DNA of 64,000 nucleotides from DASPKT01 sp035626475. GTDB lineage: Bacteria; Pseudomonadota; Alphaproteobacteria; Azospirillales; Azospirillaceae. The notes beneath the pieces are model-generated. The model saw only the letters and a program-made list of their open reading frames with translations, did not search any database and had not been told where the DNA came from. Of this stretch, positions 29,548 to 39,300 are shown in pieces. Position numbers and translations under genes: made by a program. The stretch covers positions 62,001 through 126,000 of the forward strand of contig DASPNP010000063.1 in NCBI GenBank assembly GCA_035626475.1, written 5' to 3'. Position 1 is the stretch's first letter; every line of letters begins with the position of its first letter.

Positions 29548-32325
29548 ATGGCGCGCAGCCCGTTCAAGCGCAAGCCGGCCCCCGACGAGACGGTCGCGGA
29601 CGATGGCTCCGTGCATCCGGTGCGCCGGGCCACAACCCCTCCCCCCGTGACGGTCGACCCCTCCGCCCCGCGCCCGGGCGAGCCGCTGCGCGACCTGCAG
29701 CTCGCCCGCGCCGCCGCCGGCTGGGAGCGCCTCTGGCCGGCGCTGTGGCCCGCCACCTCCGTCGCCGGCCTGTTCCTGGCCGCCGCCTGGCTGGATTTGC
29801 TGCCGCGCCTGGGCGGGTGGCTGCATCTGCTGGTGCTGCTGGGCTTCCTCGCCGCCTTCGTCTCCTGCCTCGCCGCGGGCTTCCGAGGATTCAGCCTGCC
29901 CGGCTGGGCCGACGCCCGCCGCCGGCTGGAGCGCGACAGCGGGCTCCAGCACCGCCCGCTGGCCACGCTGCGCGACGCGCCGGCCGGGTCCGATCCCGTC
30001 TCGCTGGCGCTCTGGCGCGTGCAGCAGCAGCGGGCGCGCGACAGCGTGCGCGGCCTGAGCGTCCGCGTGCCGCACCCGAACGTCGCCGCCCGCGACCCCT
30101 GGGCGTTGCGCGCCGCCGTGCTGCTGCTGCTGGTGGTCGCCGCCACCGCCGCCCGCGGCGACTGGGGTCCCCGGCTGGCCTCCGCCCTCTCCCCCACGCT
30201 GGGGCTGGGCGGCGCCGTGACCGACGTGGCGCTGGACGTCTGGGTGACGCCGCCCGACTACACCCGCCAGCCGCCCATCTTCCTGAGCCAGCTGGCCGCC
30301 CAGGCCAAGGCTTCGGGCGCGCCGGAGCCCGGAATCGTCGACGTTCCCGTGGGCAGCACCCTGCTGGCCCGCGTCGGCAGCGACGGCAAGCCGCCGGTCC
30401 TGGCGCTGAACGGCGAGGAGCTGCCCTTCCAGCCGGTGCCGGGCGGCGGCTTCCAGCTGGAGGCCAAGGTCACCGGCGGCACCAGCGTCGCCGTCACCCG
30501 CCGGGGGCGCACGCTCGGCGAGTGGGACATCCGCGTCGTGCCGGACATGCCGCCGGGCATCACCTTCCGCGGCAAGCCGGCCCCGACCGAGCGGTTTGCC
30601 CTGAAGATCGACTATTCCGCCGCCGACGACTACGGCATCGCCAAGGTCGCCGCGACCTTCCGGCTGGTGGGCGAGAACATCCCGGCCGCGCTCGACCGCA
30701 CCCCCTTCACCCAGCCGCTGCCGGTGCCGGGCGTGACGCCCAAGGAGGCCAACGCCAGCGGCTTCTTCGACCTGACGCCGCATCCCTGGGCCGGCCTGCT
30801 GGTCTCGATCCGGCTGGAGGCGACCGACGCCGCCGGCCAGACCGCCGCCAGCGCCGAGCAGATGGTGCAGCTGCCGGAGCGGCCCTTCGCCCACCCGGTC
30901 GCGCGCGAGCTGATCGCCCAGCGCAAGCGCCTGATCCTGGAGGGCGAGGCCGCGCGCGAACCGGCCGGGACGATCATCCACGAGCTGTCCGCCCGCCCCG
31001 AGGCCTATGGCGGCGACCTGCGCGTCTTCATGGCGCTCCGCGCCGCGACCGCCCGGCTGGCGCTGGACCGCCGGCCCGAGGCGCTGCCGGCGATGTGGCA
31101 GCTGCTCTGGGATACGGCGCTGCGCATCGAGGATGGCGGCCTGTCCATCGCCGAGCGCGACCTGCGCGACGCCCAGAAGCGGCTGATGGAGGCGCTGGAC
31201 CGCAACGCCGACAGCCAGGAGATCCAGCAGCTGATGCAGGAACTCCGCCAAGCCATGGACCAGTTCATGAACGCGCTCGAGGAGCAGATGCGGCAGGCCA
31301 TGGAGCGGGGCGAGATGCCGCCGGAGTCCACGCCGCCGCCCGGCGCCGAGGCCATGAGCCGCGAGGATCTGGAGCAGATGATGCGGCGCATGGAGGAGCT
31401 GGCCCAGACCGGCTCCAAGGATGCCGCGCGGGAGATGCTGTCCCAGCTGCAGCAGATGATGGAGAACCTCCGCACCGGCCAGATGAGCGAGCAGGAGCGC
31501 CAGCAGGCCGAACAGGCCCAGCAGATGCAGCAGATGATGCAGGAGTTGCAGGGCCTGACCCAGAAGCAGCAGCAGCTGATGGATGAGACCTACCGCCAGT
31601 CCGACCGCCGCGAGCCGGGCGCCGGCCAGCAGGACGAGCAGGGCTTCCCCCAGCCCGGCCAGCGCATGCCCAACCGCCAGGGCCGCCAGCCCGGCGACCA
31701 GCAGCAGGGGCAGGAGCAGCAGGGCCAGGATCAGCAGGGTCAGCAGGGGCAGCCGATGCCGGGCCAGCAGGGACGCCAGGGCGAGGGCCAACAAGGGGAC
31801 CAGCAGGGCGGCCAGCAGCAGGGGAACCAGCAGTCCCCCGGCGGCATGGCCGGCCGGCAGGAGGCGCTGCGGCGCGAGCTGGGCGAGCTGATGCGCCGCT
31901 TCGGCGAGGCCGGCGGAGAGATTCCGGCGCCGCTGGGCAAGGCCGAGCGCTCGATGAAGGACGCTGGCCAGGCGCTGCAGCAGGGCGATCCCGACCGCGC
32001 CGTCCCGCCGCAGGGCCAAGCGGTCGAGGCGCTGCGCCAGGGCATGCAGTCCATGCAGGAGCAGATGCAGCGGCAGATGCAGGCGCAGCAGCGCGGCATG
32101 CGCCCGGGCCAGCAGGCCCGCCCCGGCCAGCGCCAGGGCCGCGACCCGCTGGGCCGCCCTCTGCCGGGCGCCGGTCCTTTCGACACCGAGACTGTGAAGA
32201 TCCCCGAGGAAGGCGATCTGCAGCGCGCCCGCGAAATCCTGGAGGAGCTGCGCCGCCGCTCCGGCGACCCGGACCGCCCGCGCCAGGAGCTGGACTATAT
32301 CGACCGGCTGCTGAAGCGGTTCTGA
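29548..32325 (+). CDS. TIGR02302-family (DUF4175) membrane protein with long Gln-rich region
   Basis: This 925-residue protein is typical of alphaproteobacteria and of unknown role. Two or three transmembrane helices lie at about 65-115, and another at about 190-210. The middle domain is beta-rich (VTDVALDVWVTPPDYTRQPP near residue 230) and is followed by helical coiled-coil sequence. From about residue 640 to 870 it is extremely rich in Gln, Met and Gly, with many QQ, QGQ and GQQ repeats encoded by near-repeated CAGCAGGG units. A short conserved helix (DLQRAREILEELRRRSGD...LDYIDRLLKRF) closes it. It follows lysA by 49 bp, as in other alphaproteobacteria, and a cell-envelope role is plausible. 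Confidence 0.85.
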   Translation: MARSPFKRKPAPDETVADDGSVHPVRRATTPPPVTVDPSAPRPGEPLRDLQLARAAAGWERLWPALWPATSVAGLFLAAAWLDLLPRLGGWLHLLVLLGFLAAFVSCLAAGFRGFSLPGWADARRRLERDSGLQHRPLATLRDAPAGSDPVSLALWRVQQQRARDSVRGLSVRVPHPNVAARDPWALRAAVLLLLVVAATAARGDWGPRLASALSPTLGLGGAVTDVALDVWVTPPDYTRQPPIFLSQLAAQAKASGAPEPGIVDVPVGSTLLARVGSDGKPPVLALNGEELPFQPVPGGGFQLEAKVTGGTSVAVTRRGRTLGEWDIRVVPDMPPGITFRGKPAPTERFALKIDYSAADDYGIAKVAATFRLVGENIPAALDRTPFTQPLPVPGVTPKEANASGFFDLTPHPWAGLLVSIRLEATDAAGQTAASAEQMVQLPERPFAHPVARELIAQRKRLILEGEAAREPAGTIIHELSARPEAYGGDLRVFMALRAATARLALDRRPEALPAMWQLLWDTALRIEDGGLSIAERDLRDAQKRLMEALDRNADSQEIQQLMQELRQAMDQFMNALEEQMRQAMERGEMPPESTPPPGAEAMSREDLEQMMRRMEELAQTGSKDAAREMLSQLQQMMENLRTGQMSEQERQQAEQAQQMQQMMQELQGLTQKQQQLMDETYRQSDRREPGAGQQDEQGFPQPGQRMPNRQGRQPGDQQQGQEQQGQDQQGQQGQPMPGQQGRQGEGQQGDQQGGQQQGNQQSPGGMAGRQEALRRELGELMRRFGEAGGEIPAPLGKAERSMKDAGQALQQGDPDRAVPPQGQAVEALRQGMQSMQEQMQRQMQAQQRGMRPGQQARPGQRQGRDPLGRPLPGAGPFDTETVKIPEEGDLQRAREILEELRRRSGDPDRPRQELDYIDRLLKRF

Positions 32326-32340
32326 GGGGCTGACCTGTCC

Positions 32341-32539
32341 ATCCTTCTCCCCTTGCGGGAGAAGGATGGGGCCCCAAGCCTGCTTGGGGAGGATGAGGGG
32401 TGGACCGGGCGGCAGCCCGGGCCTTCTCGACGGATGATCCTGGAACAGCGGGTGAGCACGTCCGGCTCCGCCGTCCGACCCCTCACCCTCCCACCGCTCC
32501 GCGGCGGGTCCCATCCCTCTCCCGCAAGGGGCGAGGGAT
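32341..32539. repeat. 199-bp structured repeat, family RF1, copy c (inverted)
   Basis: The element lies in the opposite orientation to copies a and b: it begins ATCCTTCTCCCCTTGCGGGA and ends CTCCCGCAAGGGGCGAGGGA. Internal CCCCAAGC-CT-GCTTGGGG and CCGGGCGGC-AGCCCGGG hairpins are present. It starts 15 bp after the TIGR02302 stop and directly abuts the stop codon of the convergent zinc-ribbon gene. Confidence 0.85.
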
Positions 32540-33355
32540 TCAAGGCGCCTCGGGCGCGGCGAACTCGAAGGTGATGTCCTTGGCCTGTCCGCCGCGCTCG
32601 GGCACGCGCGAGCTGTAGGTGCCGTTGCCGCCGGGGGGCAGCTCGCGGGCCGAGGGGCGCATGCGCCAGCTCTGCAGCAGCTTGCCGTCCGGGGCGATGG
32701 CGTTGGCGATCAGATCCGGCACGCGGCGGGGCTGCTGCGTCTTGTTGGTGACGGGCACCTCGACGAACAGCATGGCGGTGCCTTCCAGGTCCCGGTACTC
32801 GGCCTTGCCCTGGGCCAGCTCCAGCCCGGCGCCCACCGGCTCCACCGGCATGCCGATGACCTCGTACAGCCGCGCGGCCGGCTCCCAGGCCTTGACGATG
32901 GGCTCGCGTCCGGCGACGGCGCCGCCGGCGACCAGCGCCAGCACCGCGACCAGGCCGCCCCACTTCAGCAGGGCCGGGCCGACGCGGCGGCGCTCCTCGC
33001 CCGGGATCGCTGGCAGGTGGACCTTGCCGCTGGGCTTGCCCATCGGCCTATCGCCGACGCGGCCTACCGGGCGCTGGCGGATCGGTGCCGGCTCCTCGGG
33101 CTCCTCGAAGCGGGGATAGTCGCCGTCGTCGCGCGAACTGGACTGCAGCAGGTCGGCCAGCGGGCCGTCATCGTCCATGTACTGGGCGATGCCGCGGGTC
33201 GGCGGCGGGACGGCCGAGGCGATGGCCGGGGCGTCGGCCGGCGGCTCCTGGTACCAGGTGTGGGCGCAGCGGCCGCAGCGCACCCGACGGCCGTTCCCCA
33301 GCAGGGCCGCGTCCAGCAGGAACCTCTTCGCGCAGGACGGGCAGGTGAGGATCAT
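32540..33355 (-). CDS. Zinc-ribbon (MJ0042-type) membrane protein
   Basis: This 271-residue protein starts with a zinc ribbon at residues 1-32 made of two CxxC knuckles (CPSCAKRF..., then CGRCAHTW), the TIGR02098/MJ0042 type. An acidic, proline-rich linker (about 40-140) leads to one transmembrane segment (LKWGGLVAVLALVAGGAVAG). The C-terminal periplasmic beta domain (DUF3426-like) contains TAMLFVEVPVTNKTQQPRRVPDLIANAI. The protein is common in alphaproteobacteria but has no known activity. It is divergent from ftsX, and the in-frame open sequence upstream of ATG 33355 belongs to other genes on the plus strand. The RF1-c repeat lies at its 3' end. Confidence 0.85.
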   Translation of the reverse strand: MILTCPSCAKRFLLDAALLGNGRRVRCGRCAHTWYQEPPADAPAIASAVPPPTRGIAQYMDDDGPLADLLQSSSRDDGDYPRFEEPEEPAPIRQRPVGRVGDRPMGKPSGKVHLPAIPGEERRRVGPALLKWGGLVAVLALVAGGAVAGREPIVKAWEPAARLYEVIGMPVEPVGAGLELAQGKAEYRDLEGTAMLFVEVPVTNKTQQPRRVPDLIANAIAPDGKLLQSWRMRPSARELPPGGNGTYSSRVPERGGQAKDITFEFAAPEAP

Positions 33356-33556
33356 CGGATGGGGGCCGGGAGAAAGCGGTAACCAGGAAGACTTATAGTC
33401 AACCGGCGGGTGCGGGCGCAAGGCGGGCTGGGTCGTGCCGCTGTGACACCTCTGCGCCCTCTCCTTCGGACAGCCCCGGCGCGGTGGACGCGGAACGGGC
33501 CCCGTGCCATCACTAGGGCAAGGCACGCCCCCGTCACGACCAGCCAACGTCCAGCG

Positions 33557-34438
33557 ATGACCCGCAGCCGCTACGACATTCCCCTGAAGCGCGACGCCAC
33601 CGGGCGCTTCCTGCCCTGGCTCATCGCGCTCATGGTCTATCTCGCCACCCTGGCCGTGGCCGCGGCCATGATCCTGTCGGGCTTGGCGACGCGCTGGGAC
33701 AGCGGCCTGTCCGGCAGCCTGACCGTGCAGGTGAGCCCGCTGGCCGCCGGCAACGCGGCACCGCTGGACGAGCGGGTGGGCGCGGCCGCCGACCTTCTGC
33801 GCCGCACGCCGGGCGTCGCCACGGTGCGGCCGCTCTCCATGGAGGACGCGGCGAAGCTGGTGCAGCCCTGGCTGGGCGACGGCGCGCTGGTGCCGGAGCT
33901 GCCGCTGCCCGCGCTGATCGACGTGACGCTGTCGTCCGGTGCGGACGTGGCGCGAATCCGCCAGCAGATCGTGGCCGCCGTGCCGGGCGCCACGGTGGAG
34001 GAGCCGGGCTCCTGGCTGGCCGATCTGCGGCGGCTGGCCGCCACCGTGCAGTTCGTCGCCGTCGCCGTCGTCGCCCTGATCGGCGGGGCGGCCACCGCCG
34101 CCGTCATCTTCGCCGCCAATGCCGGCCTGGCCATGCACCGCGAGGACGTCGAGCTGCTGCACGTGCTGGGCGCCGCCGACCGCTATGTCGCGGCGCAGTT
34201 CCAGCGCCATGTGGTCGGCCTCACCGTGCTGGGCGGCGGCATCGGCGCCGGGCTGGCGGCCCTGACCCTGCTCGCCCTGGACAAGATGTCGAGCGGGCTG
34301 GAGGCGGCGCTGCTGCCGCCCGTCGCGCTGTCGCTGCCGCAGTGGGGCTCGCTGGTGGCGGTGCCGCTGCTGGCGACGCTGCTGGCGGCCCTGGCCGCGC
34401 GCCTGACCGTGCTGCGCGCCCTGGAGCGGCTGCCGTGA
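33557..34438 (+). CDS. ftsX: FtsX-like ABC transporter permease (no ftsE neighbour)
   Basis: This is a 293-residue inner-membrane protein with four transmembrane helices (about 18-42, 165-190, 215-245, 260-285). A periplasmic loop (SLTVQVSPLAAGN..., VRPLSMEDAAKLVQPWLG) fits FtsX. FtsX with the ATPase FtsE controls septal cell-wall hydrolases. ATG 33557 matches the family N-terminus; an upstream frame of 49 residues is probably not translated. In related bacteria ftsE sits directly upstream, but here the 201 bp to the divergent zinc-ribbon gene hold no coding sequence. ydcF and plsC downstream are the usual neighbours, so identity is supported by context. Confidence 0.82.
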   Translation: MTRSRYDIPLKRDATGRFLPWLIALMVYLATLAVAAAMILSGLATRWDSGLSGSLTVQVSPLAAGNAAPLDERVGAAADLLRRTPGVATVRPLSMEDAAKLVQPWLGDGALVPELPLPALIDVTLSSGADVARIRQQIVAAVPGATVEEPGSWLADLRRLAATVQFVAVAVVALIGGAATAAVIFAANAGLAMHREDVELLHVLGAADRYVAAQFQRHVVGLTVLGGGIGAGLAALTLLALDKMSSGLEAALLPPVALSLPQWGSLVAVPLLATLLAALAARLTVLRALERLP

Positions 34439-35064
34439 CGGCGAGCACCCGGGCGGCCGCCCGGCAGCGCCTCGTCGGCCGCATGGCCCGGCGCCTCCGG
34501 CGCGCATTGCTGGTCACGACCCTGGCGGTCCTGGCCTGGGCCGCTGGCCTGTTCTGGTTCGCCGCCTCCATCGCCCGCCAGCCCCCGGCCGACGACCGGG
34601 TCACCGACGCCATCGTCGTGCTGACCGGCGGCAGCGAGCGGCTGACCACCGGCTTCGAGCTGCTGTCCCAGGGCCGCGCCAGGAAGCTGTTCATCTCCGG
34701 CGTCTACCGCGGCGTCGACGTGCGCGAGCTGATGCGGGTGTCGCGCCAGGGCGGCGAGCTGGAAAGCCGCATCGCCATCGGCTACGCCGCCGACGACACC
34801 GCCGGCAACGCCGAGGAAACGGCGGGCTGGATGGGCGAGGAGGGCTTCGCCTCGCTGCGCCTCGTCACCGCCAACTACCACATGCCCCGCAGCCTGGTGG
34901 AGTTCCGCCGCCACCTGCCGGAGGTCGAGGTGGTGCCGCACCCGGTCAAGCCCGGCAACGTCCGGCTGGACAATTGGTGGAGCTGGCCGGGCACGGCGGC
35001 CCTCATCGTCGAGGAATACAACAAGTGGCTGCTGGCCCGGCTGCGCCTAAGCCTTGGGCTGTGA
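34435..35064 (+). CDS. YdcF-family protein (DUF218)
   Basis: This 209-residue protein has one N-terminal transmembrane helix (about 23-42) and a DUF218 domain: DAIVVLTGGSERLTTGFELLSQGRARKLFISG, then GYAADDTAGNAEETAGWMGEEGFASLRLVTANYHMPRSLVEFRR. Family members include SanA and ElyC, linked to envelope integrity and lipid-carrier metabolism. The GTG start at 34435 overlaps the ftsX stop by 4 bp. It was chosen because starts upstream give a leader inside ftsX. It is part of the ftsX-ydcF-plsC group. Confidence 0.87.
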   Translation: MTASTRAAARQRLVGRMARRLRRALLVTTLAVLAWAAGLFWFAASIARQPPADDRVTDAIVVLTGGSERLTTGFELLSQGRARKLFISGVYRGVDVRELMRVSRQGGELESRIAIGYAADDTAGNAEETAGWMGEEGFASLRLVTANYHMPRSLVEFRRHLPEVEVVPHPVKPGNVRLDNWWSWPGTAALIVEEYNKWLLARLRLSLGL

Positions 35065-35101
35065 CCGGCCTGGGCCCCTGATCCTTCCGCTTGCGTAACG
35101 G

Positions 35102-35362
35102 TCAGCCCGTGGCCTTGTCCTGCTGCTGGCCGTCCCGGGGCTCGACATTCTCGGCGCCGGCGCGGGTGCCGCCGCGGATGTCGGCGCCGCCCTGCTCGCG
35201 GCCCGGCTTCTGGTGGTTGCCGGTGTGCTGCTGGTCCAGGATCGCCTTGTCCTCGGGCGAGAGATTCTCAGCGACGACCTCGGACGGCAGGCGCTGGGTC
35301 GGGTCCTTCGGGTCGTTGACCATGCCGCCGGGGCCGGGGGTCTGCGGAGCCTGGTTGGTCAT
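35102..35362 (-). CDS. Small hydrophilic, probably disordered protein of unknown function
   Basis: This 86-residue open frame has a good AGGAG ribosome-binding site 8 bp before ATG 35362. It is rich in Gln, Gly, Pro and Asp and has no hydrophobic segment (MTNQAPQTPGPGGMVNDPKD at the start, QQQDKATG at the end). I do not recognise it. The central LSPEDKAILDQQHTGNHQKPG could form a short helix. It lies on the opposite strand between ydcF and plsC, breaking up a group that is contiguous elsewhere. The strong ribosome-binding site and clean start argue for a real gene, but codon evidence is limited. Confidence 0.55.
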   Translation of the reverse strand: MTNQAPQTPGPGGMVNDPKDPTQRLPSEVVAENLSPEDKAILDQQHTGNHQKPGREQGGADIRGGTRAGAENVEPRDGQQQDKATG

Positions 35363-35522
35363 GCGGGAACTCCTATTCCGGATGAGGAACGATCCCACCG
35401 TCAACCCGGGGCGGCGGTGCCGGTTCCGGCATCAGCGTTTCCTTATGGCCTCCGGGCTGCTGGACAGGCGGCCCGCGCGCGGTTAGGTGTGGGGCTCCGC
35501 TGACCTGACCGGCCGCCCGGCG

Positions 35523-36329
35523 ATGCTCGTCCTCCGCTCCCTCCTCTTCAACGTCGTCTTCTACCTGTGGACGATCGTCTGCTGCTTCGGGATCCTCTGG
35601 ACCCTGTTCATCAGCCGCACGGGGATGATCGCCGTCATCACCTGGTACATGCGCACCCTGGCCTGGCTGGAGCGCACCATCGTCGGCATGCGCTACGAGG
35701 TCCGCGGGCTGGAGCATCTGCCGTCGGCCGGGCCCTACCTGGTCGGCGCCAAGCACCAGTCGATGTGGGAGACGATGAAGCTCCACATCCTCATGGGCGA
35801 CCCGGCCATCGTGCTGAAGCGCGAGCTGCTGTTCCTGCCGATCTGGGGCTGGTACGCCGCCAAGTCCCGCCAGATCCCGGTCAGCCGCGGCAAGAAGGGG
35901 CAGGCCATCGCCTCGCTGATCGAGGGCGCGAGGCGGATCAAGGCGGAGGGGCGGCCCATCGTCATCTTCCCGCAGGGCACCCGCACCGCCCCCGGCGAGT
36001 ACCGCCCCTACAAGATCGGCATCGCCCTGCTGTACGAGGCGCTGGGCTTGCCGCTGGTCCCGATGGCGCTGAACTCCGGCGTGTTCTGGCCGCGGCGCAA
36101 GTTCCTGCGCCGGCCCGGCACCATCACCATCGAGTTCCTGCCCGCGATCCCGCCCGGCCTGCCCAAGGAGGAGGCTCTGGCGCGGCTGGAGGCGGTGCTG
36201 GAGGAGGCGACCGACCGGCTGGTGACCGCCGCGGGTGGCCCGGCGACGCCCCGCCCGGCCCCGGCTGCCACGTCCACCGCGCCGGCCGCCGCTTCCGTCC
36301 CGGCCTCACCCGTTTCCGCCACCGCCTGA
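35523..36329 (+). CDS. plsC: 1-acyl-sn-glycerol-3-phosphate acyltransferase
   Basis: PlsC makes phosphatidic acid from lysophosphatidic acid at the inner membrane. The 268-residue protein has an N-terminal hydrophobic segment (about 5-30). The catalytic motif is H78-QSMW-E83, an HX4E variant of the usual HX4D that is frequent in this branch. The glycerol-phosphate site is FPQGTRTAPGE, followed by KIGIALLYEALGLPLVPMALNSG. The C-terminal 35 residues are a low-complexity Pro/Ala tail. ATG 35523 starts just before the hydrophobic helix. The gene is 58 bp ahead of nrdJ. Confidence 0.93.
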   Translation: MLVLRSLLFNVVFYLWTIVCCFGILWTLFISRTGMIAVITWYMRTLAWLERTIVGMRYEVRGLEHLPSAGPYLVGAKHQSMWETMKLHILMGDPAIVLKRELLFLPIWGWYAAKSRQIPVSRGKKGQAIASLIEGARRIKAEGRPIVIFPQGTRTAPGEYRPYKIGIALLYEALGLPLVPMALNSGVFWPRRKFLRRPGTITIEFLPAIPPGLPKEEALARLEAVLEEATDRLVTAAGGPATPRPAPAATSTAPAAASVPASPVSATA

Positions 36330-36387
36330 GTTTGACCGGCGCCCCGGGCGAGCCTACCTTTCCAGGGAGGCTGACGGGAGCGGGCGC

Positions 36388-39300
36388 GTGGACGGCGGCA
36401 TCTCGACCCAGATCTGGGACATGAAGTACCGGCTGAAGCAGCCGGACGGCACCCCCGTGGACAGGAATGTGGAGGACAGCTGGCGCCGGGTGGCGCGGGC
36501 GCTGGCCGCCGTGGAGGCGGACCCGGCCGCCTGGGAGCCGCGCTTCCTGGAGGCGCTGCAGGATTTCCGCTTCATCCCCGCCGGCCGCATCCTGGCCGGC
36601 GCCGGCACGGGGCGCAGCGTCACCCTGTTCAACTGCTTCGTCATGGGGACCATCCCCGACGATATGAGCGGCATCTTCGCCAATCTGCGCGAGGCGGCCC
36701 TGACCATGCAGCAGGGCGGCGGCATCGGCTACGACTTCTCCACGCTGCGGCCGCGCGGCGCCCTGGTGGCGGGCGTCGGCGCCGATGCCTCGGGCCCGGT
36801 CTCCTTCATGGATGTCTGGGACGCCATGTGCCGCACCATCATGAGCGCCGGCAGCCGCCGCGGCGCCATGATGGCGACCCTGCGCTGCGACCATCCCGAC
36901 ATCGAGGAGTTCATCGCCGCCAAGCGCGAGCCCGGCCGGCTGCGCATGTTCAACCTCTCGGTCCTGGTGACCGACGCCTTCATGGAGGCGGTCCGCGCCG
37001 ACCGTCCCTGGGACCTGGTCTTCGCCGGCACGACCCACCGCACCATCCGCGCCCGCGAGCTGTGGGACCGGATGATGCGCGCCACCTACGACTATGCCGA
37101 GCCCGGCGTCATCTTCATCGACCGCATCAACCAGCTGAACAACCTTTCCTACGTCGAGACGATCAGCGCCACCAATCCCTGCGTCACCGGCGACAGCTGG
37201 GTCATGACGGCGGATGGGCCCCGCCAGGTGGCGGACCTGGTGGGGCGTCCCTTCGCGGCGATCATCGACGGCACAGCCCACGCGACCGGCCGGCAAGGTT
37301 TCTTCGCCACGGGCACCAAGCTGGTCCTGCGGCTGCGGACGGCGGAGGGACATGCGCTCCGGCTGACCGCCGACCACCCGGTGCGCCGTGTCTCGGCCCA
37401 GACCCGTTACGGCCGGTCGGAGGAGTGGGTCGCGGCGGGCGATCTGCGGCCCGACGACAGGATCAGGCTGCACGACCACGGCAACGCCCTGTCCTGGCCC
37501 GGCGCATTGACCGAGGAGGAGGCTTACCTGCTCGGCCTGCTGGTCGGGGATGGCACGCTGAAGGCGGACAAGGCCGTGCTCTCGGCTTGGCCCGGCGCGG
37601 AGGCCGTGAATGGCGGGGTGGCGCGGCCGGGTGCGCTGGCGGTGATGGAGCGCGCCGAAGCCGCCGCCCGCACCCTGCCGCACCGCGGCGACTTCGCCGG
37701 CTGGATGGAGGTGCCCGGCCGCGGCGAGTGGCGTCTGGCCACCGGCGCGCTGAAGCATCTGGCAGCGACCATGGGTCTCGCTCCGGGCGCCAAGACCGTC
37801 ACGCCGGCGATAGAGGGCTCATCCAGCGCCGGCCATGCCGGCTTCCTGCGCGGCCTGTTCGACGCCGACGGCAGCGTCCAAGGCAGCCAGGCCAAGGGCG
37901 TCAGCGTCCGGCTGGCGCAGAGCGATGCCGGGCTGCTGCGGGCGGTTCAGCGCATGCTGCTGCGCTTGGGCATCGCCTCCACCCTGTACGAGCAGCGCCG
38001 CCCGGCGGGGCCGCGCCTGCTGCCCGACGGCAAGGGGGGACAGGCCGCCTACGACTGCGCCGCCGATCATGAGCTGGTCATTTCAGGCGCCAATCTGGAG
38101 CGCTTCGCCCGCCGGATCGGCTTCGCCGACGCCGACAAGAAGACGCGGCTGGCGACGGCGCTGGCCTCCTACAAGCGGCGCCTAAACCAGGAGCGGTTCG
38201 TCGCCACCGTCGCTTCCGTCGAGCCCGATGGCGAGGAGACGGTCTTCGACGTCCAGGTGCCCGGCATCAACGCCTTCGACGCACAGGGGCTCTACGTCCA
38301 TAACTGCGGCGAGCAACCCCTCCCCCCCTACGGCGCCTGCCTGCTCGGATCGGTGAACCTCGCGGCGCTGGTGGTGGATCCGTTCACGCCGGTGGCGCGG
38401 CTGGACATGCCGGCGCTGGCGCGGTTGGTGCCCGTGGCCGTGCGCATGATGGACAATGTCGTCGACGCCTCGCGCTTCCCGCTGGAGCAGCAGCAGCAGG
38501 AGGCCCGGGCCAAGCGGCGCATCGGGCTGGGCGTCACCGGGCTGGCCGACGCGCTGATCCTCTGCGGCGTGCGCTATGGCGGCGAGCGGGCGGTGGCGCT
38601 GACCGAGGAATGGCTGCGGGCGGTGCAGAATCTGGCCTACCGCGCCTCGGCCGAGCTGGCGGCGGAGAAGGGCGCCTTCCCGCTCTACGATGCGGACGCG
38701 TATCTGGAGCGCCCCATGGTCCAGGCACTCGATGCCGAGGTGCGCGATCTCATCAGGGCGCACGGCATCCGCAACGCGCTGCTGACCTCCATCGCGCCGA
38801 CCGGCACCATCTCGCTGCTGGCCGACAATATCAGCTCGGGCATCGAGCCGGTCTTCGCCTTCGAGTACCAGCGCGCGGTGCTGATGCCCGACGGCACCCG
38901 GCAGACGGAGACCGTCAGCGACCACGCCTACCGTCGCTACCGCGCCCTGTTCGGGCATGAGGCCCCGCTGCCCGACAGCTTCGTCAGCGCCCAGGAGCTG
39001 GCGCCGTCCGCGCATGTGGTGATGCAGGCGGCGGCCCAGAAGTACGTCGACAGCTCCATCTCCAAGACCATCAACTGCCCGGAGGACCTGCCCTTCGAAG
39101 CGTTCAAGGACGTCTACCTGCAGGCCTACGAGCTGGGCTGCAAGGGCTGCACCACCTACCGCCCGAACCCGGTGACCGGGTCGGTGCTGTCGGTGAAGCC
39201 GGCGGAGGCGACGGCTCCCGCCGATGCCTCCACGGCATCCGGGATGGCCGCGCCGCCCATTGTCCCGTCCCTGCCGGACGCGCCCGGCGCCAGCATGATC

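Noticed and set aside
31480..32160. Regularly repeated CAG units considered as a CRISPR-like or satellite array
   Set aside because: The units are in frame, irregular in length and have no unique spacers; they code for the Gln-rich domain.
29359..32514. Long antisense frame over the TIGR02302 gene, rich in leucine
   Set aside because: Its Leu/Ala/His repeats are simply the reverse of the CAG-rich coding region.
33410..33556. In-frame extension of ftsX upstream of ATG 33557
   Set aside because: The extra 49 residues are Arg/Pro/Ala-rich with no FtsX similarity, and ATG 33557 gives the usual N-terminal length.
36330..36387. Cobalamin riboswitch ahead of nrdJ, or ahead of the adenosyltransferase
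   Set aside because: The 58-bp gap before nrdJ and the 7-bp gap before the adenosyltransferase are too short to hold one, and no B12-box-like sequence was seen.
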